From: Nonomuraea candida
Lineage (GTDB): Bacteria; Actinomycetota; Actinomycetes; Streptosporangiales; Streptosporangiaceae
DNA: 64,000 bases
Direction of reading: 5' to 3'
Assembly (NCBI RefSeq): GCF_000725485.1
Contig: NZ_JOAG01000008.1
Span: forward strand, 62,001-126,000
Shown here in pieces: positions 36,105 to 45,437 of the stretch; positions within the stretch are counted from its first letter, which is position 1; every line of letters begins with the position of its first letter. The translations under genes were made by a program, and so were the position numbers. The notes beneath the pieces are model-generated. The model searched no databases. It saw only the letters and a program-made list of their open reading frames with translations, and was not told the DNA's origin.

Positions 36105-37073
36105 TCACCGAAAGTGATCCCAGCCGCGCGCCCCGAGCTCCCGCCCGTACACCAGCACGCCCTCGCCCTCGACCACCCGGCCCACGACCCGCCACCCCTC
36201 CGGCAGCCGGGCCCCGGCCGGGAACACCGCCGCCAGGGCGTGATCCTCGCCACCCGAGAGCACCCACTCCAGCGGATCGGCCCCCAGCTCCTTGGCCGCC
36301 GCCGCCACCGGCTCGTCCACGGCGAACGCCTGCGGGTCCAGCTCGACGCGCACGCCGCTGGCCGCGGCGATGTGGCCGAGGTCCTGCAGCAGCCCGTCGC
36401 TGACGTCCAGCATCGCGCTGGCCCCCAGCCCGGCCGCGACCGGCCCCATCGGGTACGGCGGGCACGGCCGGCGATGCCCGGCCACGGCCTCCCGCAGGGC
36501 GGGCGAGTCCGCCGGCACCCCCGACTCCAGCAGCGCCCAGCCCGCCGCCGAGTAGCCCAGCCGCCCCGCGACCGCCACCACCTGCCCCGGCCTGGCCCCC
36601 GAGCGCAGCACGGGAGCCCGCCCGCCCAGGTCGCCCAGCGCCGTCACCCCGATGACCACCAGGTCGCAGCGGGTGACGTCGCCCCCGGCCACGCTCGCGC
36701 CGACCGTGGCGCACTCGTCGCGAAAGCCGTCCGTCAGCGCGTCGAGCCAGTCCACGGGCAGGTCGGCGGGCAGGCCCAGGCCGACCACGACGGCCGTCGG
36801 CGTCGCCCCCATGGCGGCCACGTCGGCGAGGTTCTGGGCGGCGGCCTTGCGGCCCACGTCGTAGCCGCCGGACCAGTCGAGGCGGAAGTGCCTGCCCTCC
36901 AGCAGGAGGTCGGTCGAGACGACGACCCGGCCGTCCGGGGCGCTGATCATCGCGGCGTCGTCACCCGGACCGAGCATCACCGCCTCGCCCTGGGGAAGAC
37001 GAGCAGTAATACGATTTACCACACCGAATTCGCCGAAATCTCCGACTGTGATGACGCACCTCCTGATGCACAC
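36105..37073 (-). CDS. thiL: thiamine-monophosphate kinase
   Basis: 322 residues from GTG 37073. ThiL landmarks: GEFGVVNRITARL, GPGDDAAMI, DLLLEGRHFRLDW (the STDLLLEG motif), QNLADVAAMGATP, GDVTRCDLV and SGGEDHAL. It makes thiamine diphosphate from thiamine monophosphate. The start is uncertain: AGGAGG lies inside the annotated N-terminus (37064-37059), six nt before an ATC codon at 37052, while no ribosome site precedes GTG 37073. Proteins of the family begin just before VGDFGEFG, so an AUC start is worth considering. Confidence 0.93.
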   Translation of the reverse strand: MCIRRCVITVGDFGEFGVVNRITARLPQGEAVMLGPGDDAAMISAPDGRVVVSTDLLLEGRHFRLDWSGGYDVGRKAAAQNLADVAAMGATPTAVVVGLGLPADLPVDWLDALTDGFRDECATVGASVAGGDVTRCDLVVIGVTALGDLGGRAPVLRSGARPGQVVAVAGRLGYSAAGWALLESGVPADSPALREAVAGHRRPCPPYPMGPVAAGLGASAMLDVSDGLLQDLGHIAAASGVRVELDPQAFAVDEPVAAAAKELGADPLEWVLSGGEDHALAAVFPAGARLPEGWRVVGRVVEGEGVLVYGRELGARGWDHFR

Positions 37074-37120
37074 AGGGTACGGTGGCCCTTCGGCGTGATC
37101 GAATCGCCCGGGAGGACGTG

Positions 37121-37354
37121 ATGGTGCAGGCCTACATCCTTATCCAGACCGAGGTCGGCAAGGCCGCCGCCGTGGCCCGCGAGATCTCCGGGATCCCCGG
37201 GGTCACTCAGGCGGAGGACGTGACGGGCCCCTACGATGTGATCGTGCGCGCGGAGGCCCACAACGTCGACGAGCTGGGCAAGCTCGTCGTCGCGCAGATT
37301 CAGGCCGTGAGCGGAATCACGCGTACGCTTACGTGTCCGATCGTCCACATCTGA
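37121..37354 (+). CDS. stand-alone Lrp/AsnC ligand-binding (RAM) domain protein
   Basis: 77 residues, an alpha-beta RAM domain without any DNA-binding domain (AYILIQTEVGKAAAVAREIS, GVTQAEDVTGPYDVIVRAEA). ATG 37121 has GGAGG 5 nt upstream. Stand-alone RAM proteins may modulate full-length Lrp-family regulators by binding amino acids or by hetero-oligomerisation. Divergent from thiL and a fixed neighbour of thiL and ddl in actinomycetes. Confidence 0.9.
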   Translation: MVQAYILIQTEVGKAAAVAREISGIPGVTQAEDVTGPYDVIVRAEAHNVDELGKLVVAQIQAVSGITRTLTCPIVHI

Positions 37355-37370
37355 AGGTAGTAGTCGTTCC

Positions 37371-37820
37371 ATGCGTGCCGTCGCCGTCCTGCTCGTTCTC
37401 CTAGCGCTCGCCGGTTGCGGCGGCACCGTCCAGGTCGATCCGCCCGTCCCGCAGGGCGAGGCGGTCGCGGCCTGCGACAAGCTCGCCACCCTGCTGCCCG
37501 CCACCCTCGACGGCGACGAGCGCGGCGACTCCACGCCCGAGTCGCCGTACGTCGCCGTCTGGGGGCCGGGCACCATCGCGCTGCGCTGCGGCGTGCCGCG
37601 GCCGGCGAGGATGGCGCCCACCGACCGGCTCCAGGAGATCCGCGGCGTGGGCTGGTTCGCCGATCCGGAGCGGCCCGCGCTGTTCACGGCCGTGACCGAC
37701 ATCGCCTACGTGGAGGTCACGGTCGGCGGCGAGCACGTGGCCGCCGAGGTGCTCGCCGACCTGTCCGACCCGATCGCCCAGGCCACGGCACGACCGCGCG
37801 GCTCAGCGCAGCCCGGCTGA
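37371..37820 (+). CDS. DUF3515 lipoprotein
   Basis: 149 residues with a lipoprotein signal (LVLLALAGC, Cys16) and the DUF3515 pattern: CDKLATLLPATLDG, ESPYVAVWGPGTIALRCGVP and the C-terminal VTVGGEHVAAEVLADLS. Actinobacteria-specific, surface-anchored and of unknown role. It follows the RAM gene by 16 nt, and its end overlaps the convergent ddl by 18 nt. Confidence 0.88.
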   Translation: MRAVAVLLVLLALAGCGGTVQVDPPVPQGEAVAACDKLATLLPATLDGDERGDSTPESPYVAVWGPGTIALRCGVPRPARMAPTDRLQEIRGVGWFADPERPALFTAVTDIAYVEVTVGGEHVAAEVLADLSDPIAQATARPRGSAQPG

Positions 37821-38897
37821 GCGTGACAGCGCGAGCTGGATGAGCCGGTCGACCAGCGCCGGGTAGGGCAGGCCCGAGGCCGCCCAGAGCTGCGGCGCGA
37901 CCGACAGCGACGTGAACCCCGGCATGGTGTTGATCTCGTTGAAGATCAGCTTGCCGTCGGGGGTGTAGAAGAAGTCGACCCGCGCCAGCCCCTCGCACTC
38001 CAGCGCCTCGAACGCCCGCACGGCCATCGCGCGCAGCTCCTCGGCCGTCTCCTGCGGGATGTCGGCGGGCACGGTCAGCGACATCTGGTCGGGGTAGTAC
38101 TTCGCCTCGAAGTCGAAGAAGTCCTGCCCGCCCTCGACCCTCACCTCGCCGGGCAGCGACGCGGCCGCCGGCTCGTCGCCCGGCGACTGCAGCACCGCGC
38201 ACTCGATCTCGCGGCCGACGATCGCGGCCTCGATGAGCACCTTGGGGTCGTGCTGCCGGGCGAACTCCACGGCCGCCTCCAGCTCGGCCCGGTCACCGGC
38301 CTTGGAGATGCCCTGCGAGGAACCGGCCCTGGCCGGCTTGACGAAGACCGGGTAGCCGAGCTCCTCGGCCTCCTTGAGCACCAGCTCGCGGTTGAGCCGC
38401 CAGTCACGGTCACGCACGACGACGTAAGGGCCGGTCGGCAGGCCGGCGGCGGCCATGACGGTCTTCATGTGGGCCTTGTCCATGCCCACGGCGCTGGCCA
38501 GCACGCCGGAGCCGACGTAGCGCACCCCGGCCATCTCCAGCAGCCCCTGAATCGTCCCGTCCTCGGCGAACGGCCCGTGCATCACCGGGAACACCACGTC
38601 CACCGAGCCGAGCTCGACGGGGATGCTGCCGGGGTCGTAGGCCACCAGCGAGCTGCCGCCCGAGGGCAGCGCCAGCGCCGCGCCGCTGGTGTCGACGACG
38701 GGGAGCTCGCCGGACTCGATGGCGAACCGCTGGTCAGCGGCGGCCAGCACCCACCTGCCGTCCTGGGCGATCCCGATCGGGATCACCTCGTACTTGGTCC
38801 TGTCGATCGCATCCAGCACGCTGCCCGCGCCCATCAGGGACACGGCGTGCTCGGAATTGCGGCCTCCGAAAACGACGGCGACGCGTGGCTTGCTCAT
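37803..38897 (-). CDS. ddl: D-alanine--D-alanine ligase
   Basis: 364 residues from ATG 38897 (MSKPRVAVVFGGRNSEHAVS). ATP-grasp fold with the glycine-rich ATP loop (KPARAGSSQGISK), GREIECAVL, the FEAKYYPD omega loop that marks a D-Ala-D-Ala rather than D-lactate ligase, and the metal-binding EINTMPGFT. It supplies the dipeptide for peptidoglycan. I see no sign of vancomycin-resistance type changes. Confidence 0.95.
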   Translation of the reverse strand: MSKPRVAVVFGGRNSEHAVSLMGAGSVLDAIDRTKYEVIPIGIAQDGRWVLAAADQRFAIESGELPVVDTSGAALALPSGGSSLVAYDPGSIPVELGSVDVVFPVMHGPFAEDGTIQGLLEMAGVRYVGSGVLASAVGMDKAHMKTVMAAAGLPTGPYVVVRDRDWRLNRELVLKEAEELGYPVFVKPARAGSSQGISKAGDRAELEAAVEFARQHDPKVLIEAAIVGREIECAVLQSPGDEPAAASLPGEVRVEGGQDFFDFEAKYYPDQMSLTVPADIPQETAEELRAMAVRAFEALECEGLARVDFFYTPDGKLIFNEINTMPGFTSLSVAPQLWAASGLPYPALVDRLIQLALSRSAGLR

Positions 38898-39029
38898 GGT
38901 GTCCGAATCTACCGGGGTGTCCGTGTCACAGCGAGCCAAGCACGCCGTATTCAGGTCATTCTCACACGTAGACCGCGCCGCTCCGGGCCCGGGTCCGCAC
39001 CGCGGGCGCCCCGGGGGCGCGGGCCGGGG

Positions 39030-40040
39030 TCACACGCCGTACCGCTCGGGCTTGGGCGAGCGCGACATGAGGAGCATGCCCGCCTCCGACGGCGACATGC
39101 CGTCGTGCACGACGCCGACGACGACCTCGGTGATCGGCATCTCCACGTCGTGCTTCCTGGCCAGCTCCAGGACCGACTCGCACGACTTGACGCCTTCCGC
39201 CGTCTGCTTGGTGGCGGCGACGACCTCGGCCAGCGTCATGCCCCGGCCCAGGTTCTCGCCGAAGGTGCGGTTGCGCGACAGCGGGGACGTGCAGGTCGCC
39301 ACCAGGTCGCCCATCCCGGCCAGCCCGGCGAACGTGTGCGCGTCGGCCCCGAGCGCCGCCCCCAGGCGGGAGATCTCGGCCAGCCCCCGGGTGATGAGCA
39401 TGGCGCTGACGTTGTCGCCCATGCCCATGCCCGCGGAGACGCCCACGGCCAGGGCGATCACGTTCTTCACCGCGCCGCCCAGCTCGACCCCGACCACGTC
39501 GGGGTTGGTGTAGGGGCGGAACCACGGCGGCAGGTGGCAGATCGCCTGCAGCCGCTCGGCCACCGACTCGTCGGTGCAGGCCACGACGGTGGCGGCGGGC
39601 TGGCGCTGGGCGATCTCCTGGGCCAGGTTGGGGCCGGAGACCACCGCGACCCGCTCCCGCGGCACCTCGGCGACCTCGCCGATCACCTCGCTCATGCGCT
39701 TGGTCGTGCCCAGCTCGATGCCCTTCATCAGGCTCACCAGCACGGCCTTGGCCGGGATGTGCGGGCGCCAGGCGGCCAGGTTGGGGCGCAACACCTGCGA
39801 GGGGACGGCGAGCACCACGAAGTCGGCGTCCGCCAGCGCCCGCTCGGGGTCGGTGGTGGCCCGCAGCGTGGCCGGGAGCGGCACGCCCGGCAGGTAGTCG
39901 GGGTTGACGTGGTCGCGCTCGATCGCCTCGACCAGCTCGGGCCTGCGGCCCCAGAGCGTGACCGCGTTGCCCGCCTCCGCCAGGATCATGGCGAACGTGG
40001 TGCCCCACGAACCCGTGCCGAACACGGCCACTTTCGTCAT
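39030..40040 (-). CDS. gpsA: glycerol-3-phosphate dehydrogenase [NAD(P)+]
   Basis: 336 residues from ATG 40040, four nt after the plsC stop. Rossmann motif [31 protein letters not shown], the catalytic-lysine region [14 protein letters not shown] and [12 protein letters not shown]. It makes sn-glycerol 3-phosphate for phospholipids, and the adjacent plsC acylates that backbone: a compact lipid-synthesis pair. Confidence 0.96.
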   Translation of the reverse strand: MTKVAVFGTGSWGTTFAMILAEAGNAVTLWGRRPELVEAIERDHVNPDYLPGVPLPATLRATTDPERALADADFVVLAVPSQVLRPNLAAWRPHIPAKAVLVSLMKGIELGTTKRMSEVIGEVAEVPRERVAVVSGPNLAQEIAQRQPAATVVACTDESVAERLQAICHLPPWFRPYTNPDVVGVELGGAVKNVIALAVGVSAGMGMGDNVSAMLITRGLAEISRLGAALGADAHTFAGLAGMGDLVATCTSPLSRNRTFGENLGRGMTLAEVVAATKQTAEGVKSCESVLELARKHDVEMPITEVVVGVVHDGMSPSEAGMLLMSRSPKPERYGV

Positions 40041-40044
40041 CTCG

Positions 40045-40755
40045 TCACCGTCCGGCGGGATCGTAGGGAGTCGCGGGCGCCTTCTCGCCGCGCAGCTCCG
40101 CGAGCTGTTCGGTGATCGCCGCCATGATGTCGGCCGTCGCCTCGCGAAGCACGTCGGCGTGCGGCGACTTGCCGGCGTATTTCGACAGGTCCACGGGCGG
40201 CCCCACGCTGACCCGGAAGGTCTTGCGCGGAAACAGCCTGGGCTTCTTCTCACCGTACGGCAACAGCTCGTGTGCGCCCCAATGGGCCACCGGGATGACC
40301 GGCGCGCCGCTCTCCAGCGCCAGCCTGGCCGCGCCCGTCTTGCCGACCATCGGCCACAGGTCCGGATCGCGCGTGCAGGTGCCCTCCGGGTAGAACAGGA
40401 TCGCGCACCCGTCGCTGAGCCGCTGGGCCGAGATGCGCAGCGACTTGGCCGCCTCGGCGCTGCCCCGCTCGACCGGGATCGCCAGCAGCCCCGTCACGGC
40501 CCGGCCCAGGAACGGCACCCTGAACAGACCCGACTTGGCCAGGATCACCGGCCAGCGGCCGTTGTTGTAGAGAAAGTGCGACAGCAGCACCGGATCGGCC
40601 CAGGACAGGTGGTTGGTCGCGATGATGACGCCGCCGGTCCGCGGGATGCGCTCGCCCCTGCGCCAGTCCTTCTTGACCAGGAGCCGTGACAGCGGCTTCA
40701 CCACGGCGACGGCAAAGGTCTCCCAAAAACGCGATGGTCGCGTGGGGCGGCTCAT
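40045..40755 (-). CDS. plsC: 1-acyl-sn-glycerol-3-phosphate acyltransferase
   Basis: 236 residues from ATG 40755 (GGAGGAG 4 nt upstream). Block I NHLSWADP contains the H-x4-D catalytic pair, block [18 protein letters not shown], block [13 protein letters not shown] (usually FPEGTRS) and block [10 protein letters not shown]. It converts lysophosphatidate to phosphatidate at the inner membrane face. First gene of the plsC-gpsA operon, divergent from cofC. Confidence 0.94.
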   Translation of the reverse strand: MSRPTRPSRFWETFAVAVVKPLSRLLVKKDWRRGERIPRTGGVIIATNHLSWADPVLLSHFLYNNGRWPVILAKSGLFRVPFLGRAVTGLLAIPVERGSAEAAKSLRISAQRLSDGCAILFYPEGTCTRDPDLWPMVGKTGAARLALESGAPVIPVAHWGAHELLPYGEKKPRLFPRKTFRVSVGPPVDLSKYAGKSPHADVLREATADIMAAITEQLAELRGEKAPATPYDPAGR

Positions 40756-40932
40756 GGACTCCTCCAGCACGTACGGGATGCGACCCAGTCTCCCGGTTGG
40801 CCGCACGGGATGTCGAGGCGGGGGATCGCGATGCTTGACCCTCTGTCAGGTCCCCCCCTTGAAGAATAGGGATTCCGGCTCCACCACCGGCCGCCCGCCG
40901 AGGAGAGCCCCCTTGAGGCTTAAGGTGATTCG

Positions 40933-41583
40933 ATGAGCATCCGCTGGTCCCTGGTCGTTCCCGTGAAGACGCTCGTCGCGGCGAAGACCCGGCTGGCCGC
41001 CGCGACGGGCCCGCACCGCACCCGGCTGGCCGTGGCCGTGGCCTGCGACACCGTGGCGGCGGCGCTGGCCTGCCCGCCGGTCGCGCGGGTCATCGTGGTC
41101 ACGGCCGACCCCGCCGCCGCCGGGCCGCTGGCCGCGCTGGGCGCCGACGTGGTGCACGACCCCGACCGGGGGCTGAACACCGCCCTGCGCACGGGGGCCG
41201 CGCACGCCGTGGACGTGGCGCCCGGCGACGCGGTGGGCGCGCTCCAGGCCGACCTGCCCGCCCTGCGGCCCGCCGAGCTGGCGCTGGCGCTGGAGGCGGC
41301 GGCCGAGTTCGACCAGGCGTTCGTGCCCGACGCGCTCGACGTGGGCACGACGTTCTACGGCGTACGCGCCGGCATGCCGTTCACGCCCGGGTTCGGCGGG
41401 GAGTCGCGGGCCAGGCACCTGGCCGGCGGGGCCAAGGAGCTGTGCGTGCCGGGGATCGACTCGGTCAGGCGCGACGTGGACACCCCCGACGACCTGCGCG
41501 CCGCCATCGCGCTGGGCCTGGGCGCCCACACGGCCGCCGTCGTCGCCGAACTCTGGCCCGACACCACCGCCCCGCCCGCCTGA
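40933..41583 (+). CDS. cofC: 2-phospho-L-lactate (phosphoenolpyruvate) guanylyltransferase
   Basis: 216 residues. N-terminal nucleotide-binding segment SLVVPVKTLVAAKTRLA, then VIVVTADPAAAG, the LQADLPAL motif and a conserved C-terminal PGFGGESRARH and RRDVDTPDDL. CofC activates the lactate or PEP moiety for coenzyme F420 synthesis. The presence of F420 fits an actinomycete. AAGGTGATT precedes the ATG. Followed by a small OB-like protein gene 43 nt later. Confidence 0.94.
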   Translation: MSIRWSLVVPVKTLVAAKTRLAAATGPHRTRLAVAVACDTVAAALACPPVARVIVVTADPAAAGPLAALGADVVHDPDRGLNTALRTGAAHAVDVAPGDAVGALQADLPALRPAELALALEAAAEFDQAFVPDALDVGTTFYGVRAGMPFTPGFGGESRARHLAGGAKELCVPGIDSVRRDVDTPDDLRAAIALGLGAHTAAVVAELWPDTTAPPA

Positions 41584-41626
41584 CAAACGCTCGTCTCGCG
41601 GGCGGGCAACCGATTACTCTGATCGC

Positions 41627-41833
41627 GTGCAGGCGACGGTACGCAGCTTCGACGAGACCACTCGCTCCGGCACCGTCTTCCTCGACGACGGGAGCGTGCT
41701 GGAGTTCGGCGCCCCCGCCTTCGACGCGGGCCCGCTGCGGCTGCTGCGCACGGGCCAGCGGGTCAATCTCGCGATGTCCGGCGGGCAGATCACCTACGTC
41801 ACGCTGTCCACCTTCCCGCTGCCGGACGCGTGA
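41627..41833 (+). CDS. small cold-shock-like (OB-fold) protein
   Basis: 68 residues, starting at GTG 41627. The pattern MQATVRSFDETTRSGTVFLD then LLRTGQRVNLAM resembles half of a cold-shock domain, but the RNP aromatic motifs (KGFGF/VFVH) are absent. A conserved neighbour of cofC in related genomes. Nucleic-acid binding is possible but unproven. Confidence 0.7.
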   Translation: MQATVRSFDETTRSGTVFLDDGSVLEFGAPAFDAGPLRLLRTGQRVNLAMSGGQITYVTLSTFPLPDA

Positions 41834-41834
41834 C

Positions 41835-41888
41835 GCGCGGCGGGCACGGGCGGCGCGGCGGGCACGGGCGGCGCGGCGGGCACGGGCG
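41835..41888. repeat. 18-bp perfect tandem repeat, 3 units
   Basis: GCGCGGCGGGCACGGGCG repeated at 41835-41852, 41853-41870 and 41871-41888. The array starts two bases after a stop codon (41831-41833). Confidence 0.9.
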
Positions 41889-41958
41889 GCTCGCGGAAAG
41901 GCGTGACCGGCTCCGAGAGGTGTGACCGCAGGCGCGCGGGACTTCCGGACATGCTGCA

Positions 41959-41980
41959 CGCCCGGGCCGGAGCCCGGGCG
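41959..41980 (-). terminator. hairpin after hup
   Basis: CGCCCGGGC/GCCCGGGCG perfect 9-bp stem with a CGGA loop, 16 nt past the hup stop on the minus strand; no U-tract. Confidence 0.6.
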
Positions 41981-41996
41981 TGGCGAACGGCCGGAT

Positions 41997-42296
41997 CTAC
42001 TTGCTCTTGCCGATTTTCTTGCCGCCCTCGTTCACGAGCTCCTTGAAATCGGAGCCGGGACGGAACTTCGGCGCCCAGCTCTCGGCGACGTTGATCTCGG
42101 CGCCGGTCGACGGATTCCTCGCCGTGCGGGCGGGCTTGTTCACCATCTCGAACGCGCCGAAGCCCGTGATCGAGACCTTGTCGCCGCCGGCCACGGCTTT
42201 CTGGATCGCGTCGATGACCGCGTTGACGGCCTCCGTGGCCGTCTTCCTGTCGCCCACCCGATCCGTGATGGCCTCGACGAGTTCTCGCTTGTTCAT
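41997..42296 (-). CDS. hup: HU-family DNA-binding protein
   Basis: 99 residues: MNKRELVEAITDRVGDRKTA, GGDKVSITGFGAFEM, and the DNA-binding arm with ARTARNPSTGAEINV. It is the short HU form, without the lysine-rich C-terminal tail of mycobacterial HupB or HupS. A nucleoid protein. Ribosome site GGGGGAG upstream. Located between cofC and leuCD, as usual. Confidence 0.96.
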   Translation of the reverse strand: MNKRELVEAITDRVGDRKTATEAVNAVIDAIQKAVAGGDKVSITGFGAFEMVNKPARTARNPSTGAEINVAESWAPKFRPGSDFKELVNEGGKKIGKSK

Positions 42297-42394
42297 GAAA
42301 GTCCGCTCCCCCAGTTACGGCTCGGGGTTCCAGCTCACGACTTCGACGTAGAAACCCCTTACGCGCTCGAAAGTAGGCGGGATCGCGGGGGAAC

Positions 42395-42634
42395 TCAATC
42401 ACCCAGCGTGTTTTCGCCCTCGCGTGGCGTGTCGAAAGCAGCGTCGAGGGAGGCCAGGAACGCGTCGAGGCGGGCGGCGGCCCGTTCCGGATCGTGTTTG
42501 GCCAGATCGCAGATGGCGATGTAGCGACGCCCGAGGCGCTCCTTGGCGGCGGTGGGCAGCATGCGGACGCGGCGGTGCGCATCGCGCAACCGCCGCGCCA
42601 GTTCGTCGTCTTCTAGACGGTCGTCGGCAGCCAT
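42395..42634 (-). CDS. small conserved protein of unknown function next to leuD
   Basis: 79 residues, mostly helical and charged ([40 protein letters not shown]). Its ATG lies inside leuD, giving a 22-nt overlap and probable translational coupling. No domain recognised. It could be co-expressed with leuCD. Confidence 0.65.
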   Translation of the reverse strand: MAADDRLEDDELARRLRDAHRRVRMLPTAAKERLGRRYIAICDLAKHDPERAAARLDAFLASLDAAFDTPREGENTLGD

Positions 42635-43200
42635 GGCTGCCGACCATTCTCGTACGCGGCCACGTCGTCGGCGTGACGCAGGGTCAGCCCGATGTCGTCG
42701 AGCCCCTCCATCAGCCGCCAGCGGGTGTAGTCGTCGATCTCGAAGGGCACGGCCTCATCGGCCCAGCGCACCTGGCGCTCGACCAGGTCGACGGTCACCT
42801 CCAGCTTCGGGTCCGCCTCGACGGCCGCCTGCAGGGCCTCGACCTTCTCGCCCGGCAGGACGACCGGCAGCAGGCCCATCTTGGTGGAGTTGTTGCGGAA
42901 GATGTCGCCGAAGCGGGCGGCGATCACGACGCGGAACCCGTACTGCTGCAGCGCCCACACCGCGTGCTCGCGGGAGGAGCCGGTGCCGAAGTCGGGGCCG
43001 GAGACCAGGATCGAGCCGCCCTCGTAGGCGGGGTCGTTGAGCACGAACGTCGGGTCCTCGCGCCAGGCGGCGAACAGGCCCTTCTCGAAACCGGTGCGGC
43101 TGACCTGCTTGAGCCAGACGGCCGGGATGATCTGGTCGGTGTCGACGTTGCTGCGGCGCAGCGGCACCGCCGTACCGGTGTGGGTGGTGAAGGCTTCCAT
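42613..43200 (-). CDS. leuD: 3-isopropylmalate dehydratase small subunit
   Basis: 195 residues from ATG 43200: [40 protein letters not shown] (the substrate-binding GSSREH motif) and [15 protein letters not shown]. Together with LeuC it isomerises 2- to 3-isopropylmalate in leucine synthesis. Starts 14 nt after leuC. Confidence 0.96.
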   Translation of the reverse strand: MEAFTTHTGTAVPLRRSNVDTDQIIPAVWLKQVSRTGFEKGLFAAWREDPTFVLNDPAYEGGSILVSGPDFGTGSSREHAVWALQQYGFRVVIAARFGDIFRNNSTKMGLLPVVLPGEKVEALQAAVEADPKLEVTVDLVERQVRWADEAVPFEIDDYTRWRLMEGLDDIGLTLRHADDVAAYENGRQPWLPTTV

Positions 43201-43214
43201 GACGGTGATCTCCC

Positions 43215-44600
43215 TTACAGGTCGGCGGGCGCGGTCAGGCGGCCGGTGACGGCGGTCGCGGCGGCGACCTGCGGCGACACCAGGTGGGTGCGGCCACCCT
43301 TGCCCTGGCGGCCCTCGAAGTTGCGGTTGGAGGTGGAGGCGCTGCGCTCGCCGGGCTTGAGCGTGTCGGGGTTCATGCCCAGGCACATCGAGCAGCCGGC
43401 CTCGCGCCACTCGGCGCCGGCGGCCTTGAACACCTCGTGCAGGCCCTCCTCCTCGGCCTGTTTCTTGACCATCATCGAGCCGGGCACGATGAGCGTGCGG
43501 GTCTTGACCTGGCGGCCGCGCAGGATCTCGGCGGCCGAGCGCAGGTCCTCGATGCGGCCGTTGGTGCACGAGCCGACGAAGACCGTGTCGACCTCGATCT
43601 CGCGCAGCGGCGTGCCGGCGGTCAGCCCCATGTACTCCAGCGCGCGCTCGGCGGCCGAGCGGGCGACCGGGTCGTCGAACGACTCGGGGCTCGGGACGGA
43701 CTCGCTCAGCGGCAGGCCCTGGCCCGGGTTGGTGCCCCACGTGACGAACGGGGTCAGCGTCGAGGCGTCGATCTCCACGACCTTGTCGAACACGGCGTCG
43801 TCGTCGGTGCGCAGCGTCTTCCAGTATGCGACCGCCTGGTCCCACGCCTCGCCCTGCGGGGCGTGCTTGCGGCCCTTGAGGTAGGCGAACGTGGTCTCGT
43901 CCGGCGCGATCATGCCGGCCCGGGCGCCTGCCTCGATCGACATGTTGCAGATGGTCATGCGGCCCTCCATGGAGAGCTTGCGCACGGCCTCGCCGCGGTA
44001 CTCCACGATGTAGCCCTGGCCGCCGCCGGTGCCGATCTTGGCGATGATGGCCAGGATCAGGTCCTTCGCGGTGACGCCGGCGGGCAGCTCGCCGGAGACC
44101 TCGATGGCCATCGTCTTGGGCCGGTAGGCGGGCAGCGTCTGCGTGGCCAGCACGTGCTCGACCTCGGAGGTGCCGATGCCGAACGCGATGCCGCCGAACG
44201 CGCCGTGCGTGGAGGTGTGAGAGTCGCCACACACGATCGTCATGCCGGGCTGGGTCAGGCCGAACTGCGGGCCGATGATGTGCACGACGCCCTGACCGGC
44301 GTCGCCCATCGGATGCAGCCGGATGCCGAACTCCGCGGCGTTCTTGCGCAACGTCTCGACCTGCGTCTTCGACACCGGGTCGGCGATCGGGCCGAGCACG
44401 GTCGGGACGTTGTGGTCCTCGGTCGCGATGGTGAGATCGGGCCGCCGCACCTTCCGGCCGGCGAGACGGAGCCCGTCGAACGCCTGCGGGCTGGTCACCT
44501 CGTGGATGAGGTGCAGGTCGATATAGAGCAGGTCCGGCTCGCCCTCCGCGCGACGGACTACGTGTTGCTCCCAGACCTTCTCGGCCAGTGTGCGGCCCAT
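43215..44600 (-). CDS. leuC: 3-isopropylmalate dehydratase large subunit
   Basis: 461 residues from ATG 44600 (AAGGAGGAGATC upstream). Aconitase fold with the 4Fe-4S ligands in FVGSCTNGR and CSMCLGMN. First gene of the leuCD operon, divergent from the ndgR-type regulator, which in Streptomyces controls amino-acid genes including leuCD. Confidence 0.97.
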   Translation of the reverse strand: MGRTLAEKVWEQHVVRRAEGEPDLLYIDLHLIHEVTSPQAFDGLRLAGRKVRRPDLTIATEDHNVPTVLGPIADPVSKTQVETLRKNAAEFGIRLHPMGDAGQGVVHIIGPQFGLTQPGMTIVCGDSHTSTHGAFGGIAFGIGTSEVEHVLATQTLPAYRPKTMAIEVSGELPAGVTAKDLILAIIAKIGTGGGQGYIVEYRGEAVRKLSMEGRMTICNMSIEAGARAGMIAPDETTFAYLKGRKHAPQGEAWDQAVAYWKTLRTDDDAVFDKVVEIDASTLTPFVTWGTNPGQGLPLSESVPSPESFDDPVARSAAERALEYMGLTAGTPLREIEVDTVFVGSCTNGRIEDLRSAAEILRGRQVKTRTLIVPGSMMVKKQAEEEGLHEVFKAAGAEWREAGCSMCLGMNPDTLKPGERSASTSNRNFEGRQGKGGRTHLVSPQVAAATAVTGRLTAPADL

Positions 44601-44632
44601 GATCTCCTCCTTGAGAATCATCCGACTTGCTT

Positions 44633-44647
44633 TCTCATATGTCGAGA
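44633..44647. promoter_or_regulatory. inverted repeat between leuC and the IclR gene
   Basis: TCTCATATGTCGAGA (TCTC/GAGA arms) in the 62-bp divergent promoter region. Candidate binding site of the adjacent NdgR-like regulator. Confidence 0.4.
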
Positions 44648-44662
44648 CTGCAGTATCGGTGT

Positions 44663-45379
44663 ATGGACAACTCTAGCGGAGTCGGAGTACTCGACAAGGC
44701 CGTTCTTGTACTCAACGCCCTGGAAGCGGGACCCGCTTCTCTGGCTCAGCTCGTTCAGGCCACCGGCCTGGCCCGACCCACTGCCCACCGGCTGGCCGTC
44801 GCTCTTGAGCACCACCGCATTGTGAGTCGTGACACACAGGGCCGGTTCGTGCTGGGCCCGAGGCTTTCCGAGTTGTCCACGGCGGCCGGCGAGGACCGGC
44901 TGCTGGCTGTGGCCGCGCCGGTGCTGATGCAGCTCAGGGATCTGACGGGAGAAAGTGCGCAACTCTATCGCCGCCAGGGTGACGAGCGGGTCTGCGTGGC
45001 CGCGGCCGAACGGGCCAGCGGCCTGCGTGACACGGTTCCGGTGGGTTCGGCGCTGCCCATGACGGCAGGCTCCGCGGCGCAGATCCTGCTGGCCTGGGAG
45101 GAGCCCGACCGGCTGCACCGCGGGTTGCGCGGCGCCAAGTTCACCGCCGCCACGCTCGCCTCCGTGCGGCGCCGGGGCTGGGCCCACAGCGTGGGCGAGC
45201 GCGAGCAGGGGGTGGCCAGCGTCTCCGCGCCGATAAGGGGCAGCGGCGGCAAGGTGATCGCGGCGGTGTCCGTCTCCGGCCCCATCGAGCGGCTCACGCG
45301 GGCGCCCGGACGGCTCCACGCGGTGCCCGTGATGGCCGCCGCCGAACGGATCACCGAGGCCATGCGGCGCACGTCATGA
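44663..45379 (+). CDS. ndgR: IclR-family regulator, NdgR/AreB type
   Basis: 238 residues from ATG 44663. N-terminal winged helix ([40 protein letters not shown]) and a C-terminal IclR effector domain. The divergent leuCD neighbour and the sequence fit NdgR, the actinobacterial regulator of leucine and other amino-acid genes. It probably binds the short inverted repeat upstream. Confidence 0.9.
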   Translation: MDNSSGVGVLDKAVLVLNALEAGPASLAQLVQATGLARPTAHRLAVALEHHRIVSRDTQGRFVLGPRLSELSTAAGEDRLLAVAAPVLMQLRDLTGESAQLYRRQGDERVCVAAAERASGLRDTVPVGSALPMTAGSAAQILLAWEEPDRLHRGLRGAKFTAATLASVRRRGWAHSVGEREQGVASVSAPIRGSGGKVIAAVSVSGPIERLTRAPGRLHAVPVMAAAERITEAMRRTS

Positions 45380-45437
45380 TCAGCAAAAGGATGTATTTGG
45401 GGAGCCGACTGCCTCCCCGGCGCACTAGCCTGAGTGC

